Shown here: positions 42,605 through 49,860 of the stretch, in pieces | Layout of the letters: each line of letters begins with the position of its first letter | Position numbering within the stretch: the first letter of the stretch is position 1 | Origin: Amycolatopsis decaplanina DSM 44594 | GTDB taxonomy: Bacteria; Actinomycetota; Actinomycetes; Mycobacteriales; Pseudonocardiaceae | Assembly (NCBI RefSeq): GCF_000342005.1 | Contig: NZ_AOHO01000071.1 | Span: 18,364-82,363, forward strand | Direction: 5' to 3' | DNA length: 64,000 nt | Position numbers and translations under genes: made by a program | The notes under the pieces: model-generated | Told to the model about the DNA's origin: nothing | The model's database searches: none | The model's input: the letters and a program-made list of their open reading frames with translations, nothing else

Positions 42605-44074
42605 GTGGCCGGTGACTACGCGGTGATCACGCTCTACATAGCGGGCATGATCGGGGTCGGCTGGTTCGGGCTGCGGCTCGCCAAGACCAAATCCGACTAC
42701 CTCGTCGCGGGCCGCCGCCTCGGCTGGTTCATGTACTCGGGCACGATGTCCGCGGTCGTCCTCGGCGGCGCTTCGACGGTCGGCGGGGTGAAGCTCGGCT
42801 ACACCTACGGCATCTCCGGCGCCTGGCTCGTGATCGCGATCGGCGTCGGCATCCTGGTCCTCCACACGCTGTTCGCGCGGCGGCTGGTGAAACTGCGCGT
42901 CTACACCGTCGGCGAGATGCTCGACCTGCGCTACGGCGGCTCCACCAGCACCATCTCCGGTGTCGTCATGTGGGGCTACACGCTGATGCTGACCGTCACC
43001 TCGACGCTGGCGTTCGCCACCATCTTCAAGGTCCTCTTCAACGTCCCGAGCTGGGCGGGCATCGCCATCGGCGGCTCGATCGTGGTGCTCTACTCGGTGC
43101 TGGGCGGCATGTGGTCGATCACGCTGACCGACATCGTCCAGTTCGTCATCAAGACCATCGGCATCCTGCTGATCCTGCTGCCGGTCTCGATCGTCTCGGC
43201 GGGCGGTTTCGACGGGATGGCCGCGCGGCTGGACGAGAGCTACTTCGAACTGACCGCCATCGACGGCGACACGATCTTCACCTACTTCCTCATCTACAGC
43301 TTCGGCCTGCTGATCGGCCAGGACATCTGGCAGCGCGTGTTCACCGCGAGGACGCCGGGCATCGCGACCGGTGGCGGCGTCATCTCGGGCGTCTACTGCC
43401 TCGTCTACGGTCTCGCCGGCGCGCTGATCGGCACCGCGGCCAAGACGCTGTACCCGAACCTCGCCAGCGCGCAGGACGCGTTCGCGACCATCGTCGAGGA
43501 GCAACTGCCCGCCGGGATCCGCGGGCTGGTGCTCGCGGCGGCCCTCTCGGCGATGATGTCGACGGCGAGCGGCGCGCTCATCGCCTGCTCCACGGTCAGC
43601 ACTTCGGACCTGTTTTCCAAGCTGGGCCTCAAGAAGGCCGTCAACGAGGTCACCAGGAACCGTGTCACCACGCTGGTCCTCGGCGTCGTCGCGATCGGCA
43701 TCGCGATGGTCGTGGACGACGTCGTCAACGCGCTGACCATCGCCTACGACATCCTCGTCGGCGGCCTGCTGGTCGCGATCATCGGCGGACTGGCCTGGAA
43801 ACGCGGCACCCGTCAGGGCGCGCTCGCGTCGATGGTCGTCGGTACCGTCGTGGTCATCACGTTCATGTTCGTCGACGGCGTCGAGGCCAACAGCCCGATC
43901 TACTGGGGTCTCGGGTCCAGCCTCGCGGTGTACCTGCTGGTCAGCTTCCTCACCCCGCGCACCTCGGACGAGATCCTCACCGTGTGGACCCGCCGCCTGA
44001 ACGGCAGCGCGGCCGCCGAAGAAAAAGAGGCGGAACTCGCCGTGAGTCCGACCAAAGCGACCAAGGTCTTTTGA
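42605..44074 (+). CDS. Sodium:solute symporter (SSS family)
   Basis: 489 residues with about 13 transmembrane helices. The N-terminal DYLVAGRRLGWFMYSGTMSAVVLGGASTVGG and GLVLAAALSAMMSTASGALIACS motifs are those of SSS transporters for amino acids, urea or polyamine-like solutes. GTG 42605 has a strong AAGGAGG site. It heads the operon with the ureohydrolase, so it may import a guanidino or amino acid. Substrate is inference. A long upstream frame start at 42563 is excluded by the ribosome site. Confidence 0.88.
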   Translation: MAGDYAVITLYIAGMIGVGWFGLRLAKTKSDYLVAGRRLGWFMYSGTMSAVVLGGASTVGGVKLGYTYGISGAWLVIAIGVGILVLHTLFARRLVKLRVYTVGEMLDLRYGGSTSTISGVVMWGYTLMLTVTSTLAFATIFKVLFNVPSWAGIAIGGSIVVLYSVLGGMWSITLTDIVQFVIKTIGILLILLPVSIVSAGGFDGMAARLDESYFELTAIDGDTIFTYFLIYSFGLLIGQDIWQRVFTARTPGIATGGGVISGVYCLVYGLAGALIGTAAKTLYPNLASAQDAFATIVEEQLPAGIRGLVLAAALSAMMSTASGALIACSTVSTSDLFSKLGLKKAVNEVTRNRVTTLVLGVVAIGIAMVVDDVVNALTIAYDILVGGLLVAIIGGLAWKRGTRQGALASMVVGTVVVITFMFVDGVEANSPIYWGLGSSLAVYLLVSFLTPRTSDEILTVWTRRLNGSAAAEEKEAELAVSPTKATKVF

Positions 44075-44108
44075 TCTCTTGGAGTCGCGCGTTTTTGGCC
44101 GACAGGCC

Positions 44109-44188
44109 CCGCTATCGCGATGGCAGGGCGTCCATCCAACTCAACAATCAGTCGATCGCGACGTCGCGCCCTGGCAGCGCGATAGCGG
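44109..44188. promoter_or_regulatory. 22-bp imperfect inverted repeat before the ureohydrolase
   Basis: Arms 44109-44130 and 44167-44188 match at 20 of 22 positions, with a 36-base loop containing a second palindrome GTCGATCGCGAC-like segment. The unit GCGCGATAG is repeated twice near the ribosome site. It could terminate or modulate read-through from the symporter, or bind the PucR protein. Confidence 0.45.
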
Positions 44189-44207
44189 TCGCGCGATAGG
44201 AGATACA

Positions 44208-45161
44208 GTGCCTGAGCAGCCCCCGATCGGACCCGTCGACTCTTCGAGGGTGCCCCGGTTCGCCGGTTTCGCGACCTTCGCGAGGCTGCCGCGGCTCGAT
44301 CAGGTCGAGCGTGCCGACGTCGCCGTCGTCGGCGTGCCGTTCGACGCCGGGGTGTCCTACCGCCCCGGCGCGCGGTTCGGCCCCGCCGCGCTCCGTGAGG
44401 CCAGCCGGCTCCTTCGCCCGTACCACCCCGAACTCGACGTTTCGCCGTTCGCCGAAACGCAGGTGGTCGACGCCGGCGACATCGCGCTCAACCCGTTCAA
44501 CATCGGCGAAGCGATCGAGACCTTGCAGAGCGAGGCCGAGGCGCTGACCGCGGGCGGGACGCGGCTGGTGACCGTCGGCGGCGACCACACGATCGCGCTG
44601 CCGCTGCTGCGGGCGGCGGCGAAGAAGCACGGACCGGTGGCACTGCTGCACTTCGACGCGCACCTCGACACCTGGGACACCTACTTCGGCGAGCCGTACA
44701 CCCACGGCACCCCGTTCCGGCGGGCGTCCGAGGAGGGCCTGCTCGACACCGAAGCGCTGTCCCACGTCGGCACGCGCGGCCCGCTGTACGGCAAGCGGGA
44801 TCTGGAGGAGGACCGCCGCCTCGGATTCGGCATCGTCACCTCCGGCGACGTGATGCGCCGCGGGGTCGCCGAGACCGTCGACGCGCTGCGCCAGCGCATC
44901 GGCGGCCGCCCGCTCTACATCTCGGTCGACATCGACGTGCTCGACCCGGCGCACGCGCCGGGCACGGGCACCCCCGAAGCGGGCGGCATGACCAGCCGCG
45001 AACTGCTGGAGATCCTGCGCGGGCTGCGGGACTGCAACCTCGTCGGAGCCGATGTGGTGGAACTGGCCCCGGCTTACGATCATGCCGAGATCACCGCCAT
45101 CGCGGCTTCCCACGTCGCCTACGACCTGGTGAGCCTGCTCAGTTTGGGGAAGGGCGAATGA
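44208..45161 (+). CDS. Agmatinase/guanidinobutyrase-family ureohydrolase
   Basis: 317 residues. Mn-binding motifs are complete: GGDHTIALP, HFDAHLDTWD and SVDIDVLDPAHAPGTGTPEAGG. The family hydrolyses a guanidino group to give urea plus an amine. GTG 44208 has AGGAGA upstream. The neighbours (TPP decarboxylase, aldehyde dehydrogenase) point to 4-guanidinobutyrate rather than agmatine as substrate, as in the arginine transaminase pathway. Its stop overlaps the next start (ATGA). Substrate is inferred. Confidence 0.88.
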   Translation: MPEQPPIGPVDSSRVPRFAGFATFARLPRLDQVERADVAVVGVPFDAGVSYRPGARFGPAALREASRLLRPYHPELDVSPFAETQVVDAGDIALNPFNIGEAIETLQSEAEALTAGGTRLVTVGGDHTIALPLLRAAAKKHGPVALLHFDAHLDTWDTYFGEPYTHGTPFRRASEEGLLDTEALSHVGTRGPLYGKRDLEEDRRLGFGIVTSGDVMRRGVAETVDALRQRIGGRPLYISVDIDVLDPAHAPGTGTPEAGGMTSRELLEILRGLRDCNLVGADVVELAPAYDHAEITAIAASHVAYDLVSLLSLGKGE

Positions 45162-46813
45162 CCAGCACTGAACGGATAGGCGGCGACGTAGTCGTCGAAA
45201 GTCTCCACGCGCTCGGCGCGGACACCGTGTTCGGCCTGCCGGGCCAGCACGCGCTCGGCCTGTTCGAAGCGCTGCGGCGCACGGACGACCTGCGCGTCAT
45301 CAGCTCGCGAGTGGAGAACAACCTGGCGTTCGCGGCCGACGGGCACGCGCGCGCCCGGCTCGCGGCGGACCCCGAGGGCCCGGTCCCGGTGACGCCGATG
45401 ATCGTGTCGACCGGTCCCGGCGCGTTGCTGACTTTGGCTTCACTGCAGGAATCCCGGGCGGCGTCGGTTCCAGTGCTCGGGATCTCCAGCCAGATCCCGG
45501 TGGCCGGGCTCGGCGGCGGGCGGCACGGGTACCTGCACGAACTGCCCGACCAGCAGGCCAGTTTCCGCGATGTGGTGAAGTCGGTGCACGTGGTGCGCAC
45601 CGTCAGCCAGATCCCGACGGCGCTGCGCGAAGCCTGGGAATCGGCGGCGACCGCGCCGTACGGCCCGGTGTGGGTCGAGATCCCGCAGGACATCCTGCTG
45701 GCGCCGACGGATCTGCCGCGGATCACCTCGGTGACGGCACGGCCCGCACCGCTCGAACCCTTGCCGGAGCTCATCACCGAAGCCGCGAATCTCCTTGGCA
45801 CGGCGACGAATCCGGTGATCCTCGCCGGTGGCGGCGCCCTGCGCTCGGGTGCGCGGGCGGAACTGAAGGCGCTCGCGGAGGCGCTGCGCGCGCCGGTGCT
45901 GTCGACGTTCGGCGGCAAGGGCGTCTTCGGCTGGGACCACGAGCTGTCCGGGCAGTCGTGGCTCGAAGACTGGCACAGCACCGAGTTCCTGTCGGCCGCG
46001 GACGTACTGCTCGTGCTGGGCTCCGGGCTCGGCGAGCTGTCCAGCAACTACCGCGAGTTCGCCCCGCGCGGCCGGGTGATCCAGATCGAGGCCGATCTCG
46101 GGAAGCTGGAGTCGAACTATCCGGCGCTGGGCATCCACGCCGATGTCCGCCTTGCCCTGCAAGGACTTCTGGAGCAGGTGCCGTTCCGCCAGGCTGACGG
46201 CGTCGCCGAAGCGACGGTGACGGATCTGCTGGCGAAGGTGCGCGAACGCCTCGACGGCCAGCCCCTGGAAATCGAGCGCAAGCTGATCGACGACATCCGC
46301 GCGGCGATCCCCGAAGGGACGCAAACGTTCTGGGACATGACGATCGCGGCCTACTGGGCCTGGTCGGCGTGGAATCCCGAAGGCGCGCCGATCCACACCG
46401 CGCAGGGCGCGGGCGGACTCGGTTACGGCCTGCCCGGCGCGCTCGGTGGCGCGGCGGCGACCGGCGGCCCGGTGCTCGCGGTCTCCGGCGACGGCGGCGC
46501 GATGTACGGCATCGCGGAACTGGCCACGGCGGTCCAGCACGGCCTGGACGTCACGTGGCTCGTCATCGACGACGGCGGCTACGGCATCCTGCGCGAGTAC
46601 CTGACCGGCGCTTTCGGCCGGTCCACCGCCACCGAACTCGCACGGCCCGATTTCGCCGCGCTGGCGAAGTCTTTCGGCGTCGGCGCCACCGTGTCCTCTT
46701 TGGACACCGTCGGGAAGGACCTTGCCGACGCGCTCGGCACGCCCGGCCCGTCGCTGGTCGTCCTCCCCGCTCTGCTGAAGATGTTCGAGCCGACCCACCT
46801 GGAGAAGAAATGA
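45158..46813 (+). CDS. Thiamine-diphosphate-dependent decarboxylase (AruI-like)
   Basis: 551 residues, matching the AruI (2-ketoarginine decarboxylase) length. Pyrimidine-binding Glu region (VENNLAFAADGHARA), GPGALLTLASLQESRAASVPVLGIS and the TPP motif GDGGAMYGIAELATAVQHGLDVTWLVIDDGGYG (in part) are present. It would convert 2-ketoarginine to 4-guanidinobutyraldehyde. AruI homologues also include other branched or aromatic 2-oxo acid decarboxylases, so the substrate remains open. Overlaps neighbours by four bases on both sides. Confidence 0.85.
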   Translation: MTSTERIGGDVVVESLHALGADTVFGLPGQHALGLFEALRRTDDLRVISSRVENNLAFAADGHARARLAADPEGPVPVTPMIVSTGPGALLTLASLQESRAASVPVLGISSQIPVAGLGGGRHGYLHELPDQQASFRDVVKSVHVVRTVSQIPTALREAWESAATAPYGPVWVEIPQDILLAPTDLPRITSVTARPAPLEPLPELITEAANLLGTATNPVILAGGGALRSGARAELKALAEALRAPVLSTFGGKGVFGWDHELSGQSWLEDWHSTEFLSAADVLLVLGSGLGELSSNYREFAPRGRVIQIEADLGKLESNYPALGIHADVRLALQGLLEQVPFRQADGVAEATVTDLLAKVRERLDGQPLEIERKLIDDIRAAIPEGTQTFWDMTIAAYWAWSAWNPEGAPIHTAQGAGGLGYGLPGALGGAAATGGPVLAVSGDGGAMYGIAELATAVQHGLDVTWLVIDDGGYGILREYLTGAFGRSTATELARPDFAALAKSFGVGATVSSLDTVGKDLADALGTPGPSLVVLPALLKMFEPTHLEKK

Positions 46814-48216
46814 CTCAGGTCCTGAATTTCGTCGACGGCGCCGAGGTACCGGCGTCGGGCTCGCGGACGCTCGACCTGGTGGATCCCGCCACCGGCGAGG
46901 TCTTCGGCACCAGTGTCCTGTCCGGGCAGTCCGATGTGGACGCCGCGCTGGAGGCCGCCGAACGCGCGTTCAAGGTGTGGCGCAAGAGCACTCCCGCGCA
47001 GCGTCAGCTCGCGCTGCTGAAGATCGCCGACGCGGTCGAGGCCCGCGCGGAGGAGTTCGCCGACCTCGAGATCCGCGAGACCGGCAAGATCCGGTCCGTC
47101 GTGCTGGACGAGGAGATCCCGGAGTGCGTCAGCGCGCTGCGGTTCTTCGCCGGCGCGGCGCGGCAGCTCGAGGGCACCGCGTCCGGGGAGTACCTGCCGG
47201 GGCACACTTCGGCGATCCGCCGTGAACCGGTCGGCGTCTGCGCGCAGATCGCGCCGTGGAACTACCCGCTGATGATGGGCGTCTGGAAGATCGCCCCGGC
47301 ACTGGCCGCGGGCAACACCGTCGTGCTGAAGCCCGCGGAGACCACGCCGTCGACGGCCGTGCTGCTGGCGAAGGTCGCGGCGGAGTTCCTGCCGCAAGGC
47401 GCCTTCAACGTGCTGTGCGGTGACCGCGACACCGGCCGCGCGCTGGTGAAGCACCCGATCACCGAACTCGTGTCGATCACCGGGTCGACCCGCGCCGGCA
47501 TCGACGTCGCCACCGTCGCGGCGGCCGACCTCAAACGCACGCACCTCGAGCTCGGCGGGAACGCGCCGCTGCTGGTCTTCGGCGACGTGAACCTCGCCGA
47601 AGCGGCCGAAGGCATCGTCGGCGCGGCGTTCTACAACGCCGGGCAGGACTGCACCGCGGGCAGCCGGGTGCTGGTGGACGCGGCGATCCACGACGAGTTC
47701 GTCGCGGAGCTGACCAAGGCCGCCGCCGCGCGGAAGCCCGGCACGGACTTCGGCCCGCTCAACAGCGAGGCGCAGTTCGGCCGGGTCCGCGGACTGGCCG
47801 AGCGGCTGCCGTCGCACGCCCGCGTGGAGACCGGCGGGGTGCCCACCGGTGACCGCGGTTTCTTCTTCTCCCCCACCGTTATCTCGGGTCTGAAACAGGA
47901 CGACGAGATCGTGCGGGAGGAGATCTTCGGACCGGTGATCACCGTCCAGTCCTTCGCGGACGAGGACGAGGCGGTGCGCCTGGCCAACGGCGTCCCCTAT
48001 GGGCTGGCGTCGTCGATCTGGACCAACGACCTGTCACGCGCGACCCGCGTTTCGGGCGAACTCGACTTCGGCTGCGTCTGGGTCAACACCCACGGGCCGC
48101 TGGTCTCGGAAATGCCCCATGGCGGCTTCGGGCACTCGGGCCACGGGAAGGACCTCTCGTCCTACTCCTTCGCCGAGTACACCCGCGTCAAGCACGTCAT
48201 GACCCGCTTCGCCTGA
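46810..48216 (+). CDS. Aldehyde dehydrogenase (4-aminobutyraldehyde/4-guanidinobutyraldehyde type)
   Basis: 468 residues. Catalytic Cys in NAGQDCTAGSR, Glu in LELGGNAP, and the C-terminal MPHGGFGHSGHGKDLSSYSFAEYTRVKHVM stretch (in part) typical of gamma-aminobutyraldehyde-type dehydrogenases. It would oxidise the aldehyde made by the decarboxylase. Last gene of the operon; ends three bases before a perfect 22-bp palindrome. The operon therefore encodes transport, ureohydrolase, decarboxylase and dehydrogenase; a transaminase is not seen nearby. Confidence 0.88.
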   Translation: MTQVLNFVDGAEVPASGSRTLDLVDPATGEVFGTSVLSGQSDVDAALEAAERAFKVWRKSTPAQRQLALLKIADAVEARAEEFADLEIRETGKIRSVVLDEEIPECVSALRFFAGAARQLEGTASGEYLPGHTSAIRREPVGVCAQIAPWNYPLMMGVWKIAPALAAGNTVVLKPAETTPSTAVLLAKVAAEFLPQGAFNVLCGDRDTGRALVKHPITELVSITGSTRAGIDVATVAAADLKRTHLELGGNAPLLVFGDVNLAEAAEGIVGAAFYNAGQDCTAGSRVLVDAAIHDEFVAELTKAAAARKPGTDFGPLNSEAQFGRVRGLAERLPSHARVETGGVPTGDRGFFFSPTVISGLKQDDEIVREEIFGPVITVQSFADEDEAVRLANGVPYGLASSIWTNDLSRATRVSGELDFGCVWVNTHGPLVSEMPHGGFGHSGHGKDLSSYSFAEYTRVKHVMTRFA

Positions 48217-48218
48217 CC

Positions 48219-48283
48219 CGCGATTCGGCACCGGATTGCGATAGTTCGCGAAGCCAACGACCGCAATCCGGTGCCGAATCGCG
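48219..48283. repeat. Perfect 22-bp palindrome at convergent gene ends
   Basis: Arms 48219-48240 and 48262-48283 (CGCGATTCGGCACCGGATTG...) pair perfectly, loop 21 bases. It lies between the aldehyde dehydrogenase and the convergent SDR, a likely bidirectional terminator. Confidence 0.8.
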
Positions 48284-48352
48284 TACTCGGAGGTCCCGAA
48301 GTCGAGCAGCACGGTATCGCGCCGATCCCGCCGGAGGAGCAGACGTCGCGGT

Positions 48353-49168
48353 CTAGGCGAAGCGACGCAGCGCCCCGAGGAACAGCGCGTCGAAGGCGCG
48401 GTCCGGGAGCACCCGGCGCACGAACAGGATCGGCTTCGCCCCGAACCCCGCGGCGTAGCGGGTCTTCGGGCGCCGGGCCCGGACCGCCTTCAGGATGACG
48501 TCGGCGATCACCTTGGGGTGGGAGCCGCGCGCGGCCTGGTCGAAGAACTTCGCCAGTGCCTTGGCCTGCGGCGCGTACGCGGTGTCGCCCGAGGTCTTCA
48601 TCAGGTTCTCGATGGCGATGCCGCCCCACTCGGTCTTGATGGCGCCGGGTTCGACCACCACGACGTCGATGCCGAACGGCTTGAGTTCCAGCCGCAGTGA
48701 GTCGCTGAGGCCTTCGACCGCGAACTTGGTCGAGTGGTACCAGCCGCCGAGCGGTTCGTAGATCTTGCCGCCGATCGACGAGATGTTCACGATCTTGCCC
48801 GAGCCCTGGGCGCGCATGTGCGGCGTGGTCAGCTGGACTAGCCGCGCGAGCCCGAACAGGTTGACCTCGAACTGGTACTTCCCTTCAGAGAGCGGCACGT
48901 CCTCGAAGGCACCGTACGAGCCGTAACCCGCGTTGTTGACCAGGACGTCGATGCGGCCGGACTCCTCGATGATCCGCTCGACCCCAGCGACCATCGAAGC
49001 GTCGTCGGTGACGTCCATTTCGAGGACCTTGACCCCGCGTTCGGCGAGCCCGGCCATCCGTTCGACGCGCCTCGCGGCGCCGTAGACCGTGTAGCCCGCC
49101 TCCTGCAGCGCGAGTGCCGTGGCTTCGCCGATGCCCGCGGAAGCGCCCGTGACCAGTGCGACCTTCAT
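48353..49168 (-). CDS. SDR-family NAD(P)-dependent oxidoreductase
   Basis: 271 residues. Rossmann motif VTGASAGIGEATALAL, NNAG (VLVNNAGYGSYG), catalytic S-Y-K (IVNISSIGG, YHSTKFAVEG) complete. Classical short-chain dehydrogenase of the kind annotated as oxidoreductase of unknown substrate. ATG 49168 is preceded by AGGAG. It is divergent from the TetR gene, and a TetR-type operator (49180-49195) sits 11 bases upstream of its start, so it is the probable regulated target. Confidence 0.9.
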   Translation of the reverse strand: MKVALVTGASAGIGEATALALQEAGYTVYGAARRVERMAGLAERGVKVLEMDVTDDASMVAGVERIIEESGRIDVLVNNAGYGSYGAFEDVPLSEGKYQFEVNLFGLARLVQLTTPHMRAQGSGKIVNISSIGGKIYEPLGGWYHSTKFAVEGLSDSLRLELKPFGIDVVVVEPGAIKTEWGGIAIENLMKTSGDTAYAPQAKALAKFFDQAARGSHPKVIADVILKAVRARRPKTRYAAGFGAKPILFVRRVLPDRAFDALFLGALRRFA

Positions 49169-49179
49169 GCCCGTCTCCT

Positions 49180-49195
49180 AACTAACCGGTTGGTT
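49180..49195. promoter_or_regulatory. TetR operator copy 1 (SDR side)
   Basis: AACTAACCGGTTGGTT. Its reverse complement is the sequence at 49232-49247, so the two boxes are an inverted pair with centres 52 bp apart. It lies between the SDR ribosome site and its presumed promoter. Confidence 0.7.
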
Positions 49196-49231
49196 GCCAA
49201 CTCAGGTTGCCACGCGGCCTTACTGGATGTC

Positions 49232-49247
49232 AACCAACCGGTTAGTT
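49232..49247. promoter_or_regulatory. TetR operator copy 2 (TetR side)
   Basis: AACCAACCGGTTAGTT, the exact reverse complement of copy 1. It overlaps a TAGACT -10 (49247-49252) that ends seven bases before the TetR ATG 49260, so occupied operator would block the leaderless TetR transcript. Confidence 0.7.
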
Positions 49248-49259
49248 AGACTGGGTCAC

Positions 49260-49787
49260 ATGGTCAGGGACAAGGAAGCGACCAAGCGGAAACTGCTGGA
49301 CGCGGCGACGGTCGAGTTCGCGACGTACGGCATCGCGGGCGCCAGGGTGGATCGCATCGCGAAGAACGCCGGCGCCAACAAGGCGCTGATCTACGCCTAC
49401 TTCTGCAGCAAGGAGCAGCTGTTCGAGATGGTCGTGCGGGAACAGGTGGACCTCGCCATCCGGTCCCTCACGATCACTCCCGATGATCTGCCCGGCTACG
49501 CGGGAAAGCTGTTCGACCGCTACCTCGAACACCCCCAGCTCCTGCGGCTCATGGGCTGGCTGCGACTGGAGAACGGCTTCGACGCGATGCCGGAGGCCGA
49601 GATCCGGGCGCACGCGGACAAGGTCACCGCGATCCAGGAGGCGCAACGTTCGGGTTCCGTGCCGGACCACTTCGACGCCGAGGAACTGCTGAGCCTCGTC
49701 GTGCACCTGTCGATCCTCGGGTTCTCGTCCCCCACCGCGACCCGCGACCTCGTCGTCCGCGCGGTCAGCCGGATCGTGGGGGGCTGA
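49260..49787 (+). CDS. TetR-family regulator of the SDR pair
   Basis: 175 residues. Helix-turn-helix: LLDAATVEFATYGIAGARVDRIAKNAGANKALIYAYFCSKEQLFEMVV (in part). ATG 49260 leaderless, with -10 TAGACT. C-terminal domain is a TetR_C type with no assigned ligand. The paired 16-bp operators in the 91-bp gap with the SDR gene suggest autoregulation plus repression of the SDR. It ends at the 77-bp palindromic element shared with the convergent dxs gene. Confidence 0.9.
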   Translation: MVRDKEATKRKLLDAATVEFATYGIAGARVDRIAKNAGANKALIYAYFCSKEQLFEMVVREQVDLAIRSLTITPDDLPGYAGKLFDRYLEHPQLLRLMGWLRLENGFDAMPEAEIRAHADKVTAIQEAQRSGSVPDHFDAEELLSLVVHLSILGFSSPTATRDLVVRAVSRIVGG

Positions 49788-49860
49788 AAGGAGCTTTCCC
49801 CGCATGCCATGCGAGGAAAGCTCCCTTCACCGCGTCCTATGCGGGGAAAGTCCCCTTCAG
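49784..49860. repeat. 77-bp modular palindromic element, copy 2
   Basis: Same length and module order as 21836-21912: outer CTGAA/TTCAG, first stem (49785-49799 with 49815-49829), inner stem CGCATG/CATGCG, and the shared end module GGGGAAAGTCCCCTTCAG. TetR stop (49785-49787) and dxs stop (49857-49859) both fall inside the element. Confidence 0.8.
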
